Assembly: GCA_943736015.1 (NCBI GenBank) | Contig: OX031056.1 | Span: 66,181,277-66,245,276, forward strand | Direction: 5' to 3' | Length of the DNA: 64,000 bases | Origin: Tridacna crocea | Taxonomy: Eukaryota > Mollusca > Bivalvia > Cardiida > Cardiidae | In this document: positions 55,050 through 64,000 of the stretch, piece by piece | How the letters are laid out: every line of letters starts with the position of its first letter | Numbering within the stretch: the stretch's first letter is position 1 | Notes under the pieces: generated by a model | What the model was told of the DNA's origin: nothing | Database searches by the model: none | What the model saw: only the letters and a program-made list of their open reading frames with translations | Made by a program: the position numbers and the translations under genes

Positions 55050-55108
55050 TTACCATAATACTAAATTTTCATTCTTTTAGGCACAATATCTGTATTTGTA
55101 CATATTTG

Positions 55109-55363
55109 TGGCCCATCAAGCAAAAAGGGACCATCTGGGAATTCTGTACATCAATTAGATGAAAACAGATCAACGATAGTGCAGATCAGTTTAAGTTAAT
55201 AATTCAAAATGATTGTATAACAAGGTACAATGACCACTTTTCATACAGAAAATGTCATTAAAGCGAAAAGTGTCAACCTGGTCAACCTGCGCAATTCGCG
55301 CAGTCTGACCAGGGTTGGCACTTTTCGCAGTTCCCAGAAAGTCTCTTTTTACGTGATGGGTCA
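55109..55363. mobile_element. Family E MITE, copy 3
   Basis: TGGCCCATCAAGCAAAAAGG to TTTACGTGATGGGTCA; hairpin CAACCTGCGCAATTCGCGCA, CAGTCTGACCAGG. Confidence 0.88.
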
Positions 55364-55845
55364 CATATATCTATTTCGTAACGTCTGCAGCATTCCTTGT
55401 CTTATACGCCAGACAGGTGTAGATTTTGACCATTTTGGAAAAGGACGGGTTTCCTCCGAGCAACAAAACTTGTTGTTTACTGTACTCTTTTCAATCAATA
55501 CTAATCCATTTCAATGAAGACGAGCGTTTCGATCCTTGACTCGAAAGCGCCTTTCTCAACAGTAGTCGTCCGTAAAAGTTGTGATCAGATAGCATAAAAG
55601 TGGAGTCTATAGTCTTTCTGATTTATATTGTATGCTTGGAGAAGATATTCTGGACAGAAACAAGATTGAGGCATAGTGGTATATAATTTAGATTTGTTTC
55701 AAATATCTGTTGTGTTTACTTAGCACTCTGAGTGTTGAAAGAAAAATTGGTACAAAACAAGAAAATAATTAAATCATTTCTAACATTTTTTTTGTTGAGT
55801 GAAATTTACATGTATTACCAGAATGTACCAGTTCAAGAGCTTTGA
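55364..55845. other. Unassigned spacer
   Basis: Nothing recognised. Confidence 0.45.
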
Positions 55846-56077
55846 TTAAACTCATTTTACCACACGAGAAAGTTCTAGACTGGTTCAAATTGAAAGCATT
55901 TGCAGACAACAAAATAAAGGTGGCTGAAAAATTGAAATTTGTTCTGGAAAGGGTATAAAATACTTTGGGAAAAGGAGAAAATGCTGGTTACCAGAATTTT
56001 CTCCTTTTCCCACAGTGTTTTCAAAAGGTTTCTTTTTCAGGGGCGTCAAAAGTAGGGATTGTGTGGTAATGGGTTAA
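55846..56077 (-). mobile_element. Family B TTAA MITE
   Basis: TTAAACTCATTTTACCACAC to GTGTGGTAATGGGTTAA; core with one mismatch (CCAGAATTTTCTCC). Confidence 0.9.
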
Positions 56078-57407
56078 ACCTTTTACCCCAATGAGCGGAC
56101 TAAAGGAGCCTTTGCTGACGTCATACAAGGGGCAATCCAGGATTAGCGGTACTGATGCTCTAAATTAAATCCTTGTTTGAATTTTGTTCTAAAATTTGGC
56201 ACAATTCAAGTTCAAGTTTCAAATGTATTCGATATGATCTAGAAAAAAAATCAATGCCGTCTTTCAATCACGTCAGTACCTATGGACGACCATAGCAACA
56301 GATGTACGGTTAGGCCGGGCAGGTATAAATCTATTTCGCTTTTTTATATTCAGTACGAGTTTTCTGACCTTTCTAAAGCCCCATTTTTGCTGCAACGTCG
56401 TGGATGTCAATGTTGACATCATATCAACCAACATGTGAAATTTGAATGTCATTTCCGGTTTTATGTAAACACAACGGACAGGTTTACTTCCCAGGTGAAT
56501 GTCAGTCGTGATGTCAATTGAAAGTATTGAAACTTGCGTAGTTATTAAGTTTTCTGTGCAGCGTAGATATTCACCAACAGAAACTTGCATGGTTCCTCGA
56601 GAGACACCCACAAAACATTTTACATCAGAAACTCTATGTTTGTTTGGTGTTGTATCTTCAAAGAACGCGGAACATCATTGGAAGATGACAAATGGAATAG
56701 CCGGAGGAGCAGTCTTGACGCTGCGTCAACTGAAGCTGTTATTGACTTTGTTATACTGGAGATCACTATAACACTATTAAAGACACTTTTGAAGAAACTT
56801 GCTTAAGTTATGGTACTGTTCAGCGGATACTTACAGATAATTTGAATATAAGGAAGATCAGCAGTCGTTGGGTCCTCGTTTCTTGACCCTGGATAATACG
56901 AAACAACAGGTTTTGGCACCCCAGAAGTAACGTCATTATTTGATGCTGTGACATAAGTGTATATGTCTGAATCTAATGAAATTTTCTGGGTTGGTTCATA
57001 ATAAACCACTTGCAAAATTTAGTTGATATTCATGGATTAATATGAAAGTTATAAGACTAGAGCAGCTAATTCTGGAGTGCCCCTCGTAGATCAAGATCAG
57101 ACTGCACAGAACGTGTTCTTGAATGTAGATTGCCCACTTGTTCGGTCAAGACTATTGGTGAAAAGTGAAAATCTCTCCGGGTTAAAGTGGGTTCTTCATA
57201 ATTATCGTCGTTTACTTCAAAAACTTCGTAACTACAACTTGTTTCAAGCTGTAGTTAAGAGGTTTTTGAAATAAACCGACAATGTATTGTCAGCCATCGA
57301 AAAACACGTTGTTTATTTGGCATGGATAGAATTAATGAAGTTTTAATTTGATTTTAGTAACAAAAGGTAACACAATAATCAGCATAGCACTTGAGTGAAT
57401 AGCATTC
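56078..57407. other. Repeat-poor stretch with possible exon
   Basis: Apart from a family C arm at 57,085-57,118 (AGATCAAGATCAGACTGCAC), no repeats are recognised. A 112-codon minus frame (56,273-56,611) and plus frames to 56,806 show no known motif. See the exon candidate at 56,835-57,008. Confidence 0.4.
56835..57008 (-). CDS. Candidate internal exon, unknown protein
   Basis: Minus-strand frame between an acceptor-like TTTTGCAAG (AG at 57,009-57,010) and a consensus donor GTAAGTAT (56,827-56,834). Exon length is 174 bp with phase 1 at both ends. The peptide includes EPTQKISLDSDIYTYV and GVPKPVVSYYPGSRNE, rich in Tyr, Pro, Ser and Thr with one Cys at the end, which would suit an extracellular or linker segment. 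No domain is recognised and no partner exons are identified. May be chance. Confidence 0.2.
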
Positions 57408-57636
57408 TTAACTCATTACCAAACGACAATATTTTAGACTGGTTCAAATTGAAAGCATTTGCAGACAAAAACCTAAAAGTGACTGAAAATTTAAAATTTG
57501 TTTTGTGAAGGGTAGAAAACATTGTGGGAAAAGGAGAAAATGCTGTTTACCAGCATTTTCTCCTTTTCCCACAATGTTTTCTAAAGGCTTTTTTCTCAGG
57601 GGCGTCAAAAGTAGGGATTGGGTGGTAATGGGTTAA
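57408..57636 (-). mobile_element. Family B TTAA MITE, complete
   Basis: 229 bp; TTAACTCATTACCAAACGAC to GGGTGGTAATGGGTTAA; core with one mismatch (GCTGTTTACCAGC). Confidence 0.92.
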
Positions 57637-57849
57637 TATTGACCCTTTGAGCATCAAATGAGTAAAATGTATTCTTTCTTTAATGATAGAAAAAAATACA
57701 AGCCATTCTTAATTGAATTCTACATTCGAATTCTAAAAGTGGGCATATAACCGACCGTGACTTTCTCTCTTGGCCATTCTGTATGCTAGTGGTTGAAATA
57801 ATAATGCCAGAACAATGCTTAGGTTTGAGCTAATCTTTGGGACAAGCCT

Positions 57850-58075
57850 TGAATGAGGCTTACTGCATTTGCAAAAAGGATCGACCCAGGTCAGCCTGCG
57901 CAGTCCGCGCAGGCTGACCTGGGACGAAACCTTTTGCTTTTATTTTTTGTCAAACTCTCGTATATCAAAGACCGGTTTACCTCATTATTAAGTCAATTGC
58001 TTTGTATCATGCATCACGTAAATGCACTAAACTCCCTTTTGCCAAAGCGTGATTCATTTGTTGGTGAAACATACC
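57850..58075. mobile_element. Family D MITE, well-preserved hairpin
   Basis: Near-perfect palindrome TCGACCCAGGTCAGCCTGCG with mirror at 57,880-57,925, flanked by TTTGCAAAAAGG and CCTTTTGC. Confidence 0.82.
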
Positions 58076-58331
58076 TGGATAAATGGAAATTTTCGCGAAG
58101 GGGAAATTTTGCGATTTCGCGAATTTCGAAAATTCGCAAACTTTTTTGTTCGCACACGTACATGTATTTTACCACGAGTACAACCAGCAAATAACGAATC
58201 CCTTGAGTTCGCAAAAATCTCAGTACGTAAAATTTCCATAATCTGTAAATCGCGAAATTTTCGTCACGCATATATATCCACGTAAAGTAACCCTGATATT
58301 CTAACTGAAATTAATGTAACTAAAATATTGT
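58076..58331. other. TTCGCGAA-rich segment
   Basis: 58,090-58,270 contains many TTTCGCGA/TTCGCAAA words (TTTCGCGAAGGGG, TTGCGATTTCGCGAATTTCG, AATTCGCAAAC, AATCGCGAAATTTTCG) forming small local hairpins. Origin unknown. Confidence 0.5.
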
Positions 58332-58560
58332 TTAACTCATTACCCAACGTCAAAATTTTAGGTTTGTTCAGATCAAAAGCATTTGTAGACAACAAGATAA
58401 AAATGACTAAACATTTGAAATTTGTTTTATGAAGGATAGAAAACATTGTTGGAAAAGGAGAAAATGCTAGTTACCAGCATTTTCTCCTTTTCCCACAATG
58501 TTTTCTGAAGTCTTCTTTCTCAGGGTCGTCAAAAGTAGGGATTGTGGGGTAATGGGTGTT
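58332..58560 (-). mobile_element. Family B MITE
   Basis: TTAACTCATTACCCAACGTC to TTGTGGGGTAATGGGTGTTA; core GCTAGTTACCAGC with one mismatch. Confidence 0.88.
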
Positions 58561-58749
58561 ATATTAAATACCACTTTAAACACTTGAGCATTTTGCAACT
58601 CGTGGTTTGTGCAATAATTTGCAACATAATGTCTATAACTTTTATACTCAGAACTGACACTAATGCTGGTTTAATCTTGTTTGAAATTCCTCATATCTGT
58701 AGGGTGCATAAAACAAATAAACCAGGTTCTGGTAAAACGGGGTGAAATA

Positions 58750-58990
58750 CACTGGCAAACTATATCGACTCGGGCTGCGTATAAGCTGACCTGAGTCGAC
58801 ACCTTTCACTCTAGGTCAATTTCCTGCAAGTCCAAGGACCATTGAACTTCATGATTCAGTCGGTTGTTGTACAAACTCAACAACATGGATTCCATGATTA
58901 TGTGATGACTAGTTTGTTGCCATACAATCACCGAGATGCATCAGACCACCTTTTGCCAGAACGTAGCACAAATGTTCCTAAAGAACTAAA
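58750..58990. mobile_element. Family D MITE, diverged
   Basis: TCGACTCGGGCTGCGTATAA, CTGACCTGAGTCGACACCTT; right body AGATGCATCAGACCACCTTT like 21.8 kb. Confidence 0.6.
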
Positions 58991-59399
58991 CTTTACAGCC
59001 GCTCAAAGAAGCTATGTTTGCACAGGTAGAAATACGGGTATCATAAGATTTAATTCATTTCTGTCACTTGATTAAACCATGTTTATACCACCTTCACACT
59101 ACTGTAAATTACGACATGTTAACGTGTTGTTACGAATAGTTAAGAATAAGTTAGGAGTATTTCCGAGTCCTGTTTTTTTTGTGCAAAAAGCGTTCAGTTC
59201 CCTGTGTATCATCATCCAATAGCCGACACCCAGCGAGACAATATGGCATACAAGAAGGCACAAGATTGCAATTATATTTCTGCAGTTGCTCCTTCAACTA
59301 GCAGAACGGGAAGATCCCTAGCAGCAAATAGAGACTCCCAGGCAGAAGAGATGTTCAGCACGCAGAAGATTTTGGTGCAGGACATGGCTGCCACGCAGA

Positions 59400-59812
59400 T
59401 CAGCAGAAATAGCAGATTGGTACTCAAAGTCTGTAACATGAACATACATGAAAAAAAGAAAAAAAAGATTTGTACTCAGTCTGTAACATGTATATACATA
59501 GAAATAGCAGATTTGTACTCAAAGTTTGTAACATGCACATACAATGTACATGGAAATGGCAAATTTGTATTCAAAGTCTGTAACATGCACATACGTGGAA
59601 ATAGAAGATATGTTCTCAAAGTCTGTAACATGTACATACATGGAAATAGCAGATTTGTTCTTAAAGTCTGTCACATGTACATGCATTGAAATAGCAATTT
59701 TGTGCTTAAAGTCTGCAACATGTACATACATGGAAATGGCAGGTTCCTACTCAAAGTCTGTCACATGCAATTACATTAAAATAGCAGATTTGTACTCAAA
59801 GTCTGTAATGAA
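59400..59812 (+). repeat. 45-bp tandem repeat, about nine units
   Basis: Unit GAAATAGCAGATTTGTACTC plus AAAGTCTGTAACATGTACAT and ACATG. The period is a multiple of three, so frames on both strands stay open (for example 161 codons from 59,204 on plus). No recognised protein; more likely a simple array than a coding repeat. Confidence 0.92.
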
Positions 59813-60040
59813 TTAACGGACAATATAAATAAGTTCTACCGAGTCTTACTCATAATTCTGCTCTGCTTTTTATTTAAAACAAGTACTTACGAACTAAACA
59901 CGATGCAAACGAAACCTGTCAAGCATAACCCATCATTGTTTGTTCTGTTTCCCCTCCGATTACATAGCATGCAAATGAAGCAATAATATGTTTCTTGTTT
60001 CAAAACAAATTGGATTGGATCAATCTTTGTCAGGTTATAA

Positions 60041-60272
60041 TTTCACTCTTTACCAAACGATAAAATGCTGAATGCCACCAAATTGAAAGTATTTGCAGGC
60101 GACAAGTTACATGTAAAAGTTCAAATGAAGAGTTCTGTCTTTGATAGGGTAGAAAACATTTTGAGAAAAGGAGAAAATGCTGGTTATCAGCATTTTCTTC
60201 TTTACTCAAAATATTTTCAAAAGGCTCCCACCTCAGGGTCGTTAGAAGTCGGGATTGTGTGGAAAAGGGTCA
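60041..60272 (-). mobile_element. Family B MITE, TTAA lost
   Basis: CTCTTTACCAAACGATAAAA to GTGTGGAAAAGGGTCAA; core GCTGGTTATCAGC. Confidence 0.82.
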
Positions 60273-60324
60273 AAGATTTTATACCCGTTTATGGTAACCC
60301 CTAGGGTGCTAAGCGCGGCTTAAT

Positions 60325-60365
60325 GACCCTTCGCAGACAGTGCAGATCAAGATCAGACTGTACTA
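60325..60365. mobile_element. Family C single arm
   Basis: GACCCTTCGCAGACAGTGCA and GATCAAGATCAGACTGTA, then a break at the hairpin centre. Confidence 0.65.
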
Positions 60366-60848
60366 TACGTAGGCATCGGGTGTATTGATTGGCGCTAAAG
60401 GAGATGGCATTTTTTTGTAACTAAGGAAACGGGTTTCGCTGATGTCATCATTCATTGAGTATGAACAAAAGGTGTGTAGAGACTTTTTTTTTTTTAACAC
60501 GTCCCACCTTTCGCTCCCTAGTTTGGATATGAAGATGACATCCCAGTCCGCGAAAAAAGAAATGGATTATTTTGCTCTTACGCAGAGTGATCGATTTTGT
60601 TTAATTGAAATGCATCGCTGTAATAACAGAACAGGCTATTATCTCCTAGCTATGGATTGAAAATAAAGAATAATAATGGGATTCCTTTGACAGGTTCTCA
60701 TAATAATATGATTTATATTTCATGCATGCCTTGCTTTTTTCTTTAATTGATAGTGTCTCTGCAGAAATTATATTTGAAGAAAAAGGCCAATGACATAAAG
60801 AATTCAGGATCTGTTTTAAACCTTTCGCTGAAGATACAAATATTATAC
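60366..60848. other. Unassigned spacer
   Basis: Nothing recognised. Confidence 0.45.
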
Positions 60849-61250
60849 CATGCTTTCCGGTAGGATATCGAGAAATAGCAGTGAAAATATGTTTCGATAT
60901 TACGCGGGTACGACCAGTGAAAATACCGATTTTTCATAATCTAGCCACCAAGGTAAAAATTAGCGTGACTCACAACCAGATGGAAATATGACGTCATTTA
61001 CCTTACATTTCTAGCGCTTGGCATAATATTGTAATGCGTTGCTATGCGGAGGGGGTACGCCACGGGGAATAACTGAAAAGAACTGCACTGGATTTTGATA
61101 AGTTACCTCCCCCCCCCCCCCGAAAGGGTTAAAAGCATGGAATAAAATAGAAGATTTTGGTTTTTTATTTCAGTGAAAGATCGAAATTTATTTCCTATCG
61201 TGAACACAATCGGTAATCTTTAAAAAAAAAAAAACAAATATCCTCTATAT
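60849..61250. mobile_element. Family F repeat, copy 3
   Basis: CATGCTTTCCGGTAGGATAT to AAACAAATATCCTCTATATA; 13-C run at 61,109-61,121. Only the left palindrome arm (GATCGAAATTTATTTCC, GTGAACACAATCGGTAAT) is kept. Confidence 0.8.
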
Positions 61251-61360
61251 AACAAAAGAAAGCCAATGTCATTAAATGGCCGATTTATAATTGGTATTCC
61301 CATCGTTTCTTGTACACACACGACTAATCTATATACGAATCGTCGTAGTCGACCCATGTC

Positions 61361-61392
61361 TTTTTTTTTTTTTTTTTTGGGGGGGGGGGGGG
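61361..61392 (+). repeat. T18-G14 homopolymer pair
   Basis: 18 T (61,361-61,378) directly followed by 14 G (61,379-61,392). Confidence 0.95.
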
Positions 61393-61396
61393 TTGA

Positions 61397-61677
61397 ACGG
61401 TGGTGCAATGGTAAAATGCTGGACCATCAGTCCCGAGGCTTGAGGCTCGTTACCCGGCCTGACCAGGAATTTTCTGAGACACTTCATGTTTCCCACCTAA
61501 CTACAAGTGAACTGGTTTGAAACCCAGAGGTAGCCTCGCACACATGTATCGAATGATGTCTATTCGAAGAAATGTCAGAGCTTGTACCCGGATTTCCTTG
61601 TATCTGATCCTTTCTCTCTAATGGTCCATACTCTATATGCATAGAGCACGAAGGGATTTATCATCATCATCATCGAT
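61397..61677 (+). mobile_element. tRNA-like headed SINE with ATC tail
   Basis: Box A-like TGGTGCAATGGTAAAATGCT, box B-like GGCTCGTTACCC, body ending AGCACGAAGGGATT and (ATC)n tail at 61,661-61,675. A third SINE type in the window. Confidence 0.65.
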
Positions 61678-62144
61678 TCATGTTTTCACATGATATTCCC
61701 ACATGTCTTTCTCGAAACTCTAGTACGAAATTAAAAAAATTGTCTTACCAGGCTACGTAGCCCATTAAGAAGACACAAACGAAAAAACTTTTCTTACTTA
61801 TGTCTTTCCTCTTTAGTAATTATCTGCCATTTTGCTTTTCTTTATTCATTGATAAATTCCTTTTCTTTTTCAAATTTGTTGAGCTTATGAAAATGATATA
61901 AATGGCTCCATCTAAAACCCCAGAAAGAAAGCAAATATGTAAGCGAATTTAATAAAAAAAGACATGATCCTGACTTGTTTTGAGTACTAATAATTCCAGT
62001 AGAACCCTGTCTCAGTTTTTCTTCTTTTTAAAGCAAGGAAGGTCTATCGCAAACACAATATGAGCGGTGATCTGGGAAAAGGCGGTTGAATGCATCTCCA
62101 TGGTGTATTGCACAAGACAAAGAGGATAATTAACTGGTTATTTT
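61678..62144. other. Unassigned spacer
   Basis: Nothing recognised. Confidence 0.45.
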
Positions 62145-62270
62145 TTATATGAAAAATATCTCACGAGGATGAGTTGTTAGGCGTTGAAGAAAACGAGTGC
62201 GCAGCACGAGTTTTTTTAACGCCTTACGACGCATCCGAGTGAGATATTTTTCATATCAAAAATAACGATT
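62145..62270. mobile_element. Hairpin MITE
   Basis: TATATGAAAAATATCTCACG pairs with GAGTGAGATATTTTTCATAT, and AGGCGTT with AACGCCT, around GAGTGCGCAGCACGAG. Confidence 0.75.
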
Positions 62271-62510
62271 TGATTATTCTACATATTTTATACCTTATTA
62301 ACGTTGTTATTTTTAATTTCTCGTTTGAAAGTCGAAAAAAAAATGTAGAAGAAAAAAAAAATAGTTCCTAAATTACGGCAGGAAGTGAAAGTGAAAGTTG
62401 ATATCGCCACTAGTGATGATATCAAAATTTATTACACTGGGAAATTCCATTATTCCACTGCTAGGTATATAATAAAAGTTTGTTTGTTTTTTTTATATTT
62501 TTGGATTCAT

Positions 62511-63039
62511 TTAAAGGTGGGTACTTAGAATTTTCACATCACAACAAATCAAAAAATATATATATCACTGAAACTTATATGAAAAAACAATACAAATCAT
62601 CAATAATTGAGAATCATAAAATTACCAAAAACATATTTTGATGGTATTCCCTTAAAAGGCTACGTAGCCTCTTAAGCTATTTTTAGATTTCGCGCCAAAA
62701 ATAAAAAAAAATGCATTGTTGAAATGTTAAGTGACTAATGACGCTTAAATTCAATTACATAACAAACATGTAATTATTTTTCATAATATCTTCTTCGGAC
62801 GCTATGTTTGAAGTTTTGTCTGTGTATTTCCAGAATGTAAATGAGCGAGTTGTTCATGTAAAAAATAGAACGTGTTTCCCGTCGATGTCGACCTTGGCCG
62901 TAGTAAATCTCTAATTTCTCGTGTTGTCGAATGGTTTTCGACTACTGGGGTTTTATGAATGACAATTATAAGGCTTTGGGAGTATACGGATGATATTTTT
63001 GTATTTTTGTAAAATTTTCATCCCAAAATCCACCTTTAA
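62511..63039 (+). mobile_element. Family I element, unbroken copy
   Basis: 529 bp, TTAAAGGTGGGTACTTAG to ATCCACCTTTAA. Reference for the split copy at 22.3/30.7-31.1 kb and the deleted copy at 38.5 kb. Confidence 0.82.
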
Positions 63040-63114
63040 TCTATTTTCTCTTACAACTAACTGAATTCCTAGGTAAAATGGTCCTTGGAATTGCAGAAAT
63101 TGACAATTAGTAAA

Positions 63115-63225
63115 AACCGTATCGACCCAGGTCTGCCTGCGCGGATTGCGATACTTTTTGCTGAGATGCATTTAACGCCCTTGACACAGAGCACAATTCA
63201 TTTATTGAGCTATGTTGGATCATAT
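63115..63225. mobile_element. Family D single arm
   Basis: CGTATCGACCCAGGTCTGCC and TGCGCGGATTGCGATACTTT, then body GATGCATTTAACGCCC. Confidence 0.55.
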
Positions 63226-63310
63226 TTGTAACAAATCATATATGTAACACATTTGTTACGTACATGATCACATTCGTAACAGATAAAGTGTGTTACAAAT
63301 GTGTTTGTCC
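63226..63310. repeat. TTTGTAAC/GTTACAAA word cluster
   Basis: TTTGTAACAAATC, TATGTAACACATTTGTTACG, TTCGTAACAG, TGTGTTACAAATGTG: short direct and inverted copies. Confidence 0.6.
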
Positions 63311-63762
63311 GAAATGGGGGTTGACATGAGAAGCATATATGTAACAGGTTTAGTTGTCTATTTGTATTCAAACAATTGTCTCAGCCCATTTTATATATTT
63401 TCCTATATCTATCGTTAAAAGGTAACCATAGCAACCACATCGCAATAAAATACACAAAATAATTTCAACACATTGCCGTAACAATACGGGGTTTGATCAG
63501 TGCTTAAACAGTTTTAAGCAAATGCATCGAGTTTTGTAGGTTCTACTAACACGCAGAAATGCATTACGCAACTTTGACTTCATTTTTCAGGTAAATGACG
63601 TTTGTAGGGTTCATATAGTAAATTGGTCATAACTCACAAAATAACCTGAATAATCTGTTCAAATAAAGACTAACATACTCCAGAAATATTATACATTCAA
63701 AATAACGTTGTTTATCAAATACTCACCAATTGTCCGAAGGTACATTTTCTCACGTTGTGGCC
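63311..63762. other. Unassigned spacer
   Basis: GGTAACCATAGCAACC at 63,421 is a further X-box-like word. Nothing else. Confidence 0.4.
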
Positions 63763-63792
63763 CATATATATATGTTTATATATATAAACAGA
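63763..63792 (+). promoter_or_regulatory. TATA-rich palindrome, possible core promoter
   Basis: CCATATATATATG and TTTATATATATAAAC lie 60-90 bp upstream of the ATG at 63,851. Could equally be simple AT repeat. Confidence 0.2.
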
Positions 63793-63850
63793 GAGCAGCC
63801 ACGATACCGGACATTATATTCATGAATATCCTTTAAAGAGTTGAGGAAAT

Positions 63851-63955
63851 ATGGAGCGGACGCGAAAGAGTGACGTCGACGTCACCGCCGATGACGACGA
63901 TGGACAAAGTGACACAACAAATCAGTATCAAGATATTGGCCCATCTGGTGAATAA
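63851..63955 (+). CDS. Candidate first coding exon or small ORF
   Basis: ATG in AAT-ATGG context followed by 34 codons and TAA. The product starts MERTRKSDVDVTADDDDG and continues QSDTTNQYQDIGPSGE: basic start, then acidic and polar. If real it may be the start of a gene running out of the window, with a donor before the stop. No homology recognised. Confidence 0.2.
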   Translation: MERTRKSDVDVTADDDDGQSDTTNQYQDIGPSGE

Positions 63956-64000
63956 AAACCTGCTACAAATGTGTTTCAGATGTAAATATGCATTCTTTTG

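Noticed and set aside
56273..56611. 112-codon minus ORF
   Set aside because: No domain recognised and no good splice junctions at its ends; left as unassigned.
2228..58446. Recurring peptides such as NIVGKGENAGNQHFLLFPQCF and MLVTSIFSFSHNVFKRL
   Set aside because: Translations of the family B hairpin in different frames and strands; not a protein family. They will contaminate gene predictions.
59204..59731. 161-codon plus frame and 70-codon minus frame with repeated KVCNMYIHGN-like units
   Set aside because: A 45-bp tandem array without stops; both strands are open, so coding is not supported.
61397..61460. tRNA gene
   Set aside because: Same reason: tRNA-like head followed by a repeat body and an ATC tail.

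Overview
This window reads as intergenic animal DNA, most likely from a bivalve mollusc, probably a heterodont such as a clam or mussel-like species. That assignment is an inference. It rests on tRNA-headed SINEs ending in CCAA/TTGG tails, a CR1/jockey-like LINE end, a Tc1-like transposase, and dense palindromic MITEs whose centres (GATCAAGATCAGACTGCAC and CAGCCTGCGCAGTCCGCGC types) I associate from memory with bivalve genomes. No bacterial gene organisation, CRISPR array, rRNA or functional tRNA gene is visible. Most open reading frames are shadows of repeats.

Repeat families (letters are mine). Family B (about 228 bp, TTAA target duplication, ends CCCATTACC/CCCTTTACC) has over 30 copies and a perfect or near-perfect central hairpin. 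Family A is a second TTAA element with a related centre. Family C is a third TTAA element with a different centre. D and E share that second kind of centre. F, G, H, I, J, K, L, M, N, O, P, R and S are other dispersed repeats. At least five SINE copies or pieces are present.

Layout. 1-11 kb: A, B, C, D, F, G, K, M, N, R and S elements with unassigned spacers. 11.3-13 kb: a 1.6-kb block bounded by 21-bp direct repeats. 15-16 kb: a SINE split by a B element, then a tandem pair of hairpin units. 18.5-20.6 kb: a 36/37-bp minisatellite of about 54 units. 22.3-31.1 kb: one nest of elements (I element > Tc1 element > three insertions > LINE > palindromic MITE). 33.6-34.6 kb: a TTG/CTG-rich trinucleotide tract. 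43.9-44.4 kb: a cluster of RFX X-box-like palindromes. 45.6-46.6 kb, minus strand: the last exon of a gene-like element encoding a Harbinger/DDE_Tnp_4-type nuclease end plus a SWIM zinc finger, cut by an A element. 50.3-50.7 kb: a polypurine tract. 59.4-59.8 kb: a 45-bp tandem repeat.

I find no confidently functional host gene. Two weak exon candidates are given (56,835-57,008 minus, and 63,851-63,955 plus). The most notable signal is modular: a small set of palindromic hairpin cores recurs inside several otherwise unrelated transposon bodies, with paired changes on both arms, and halves of different palindromes are sometimes joined at the centre.
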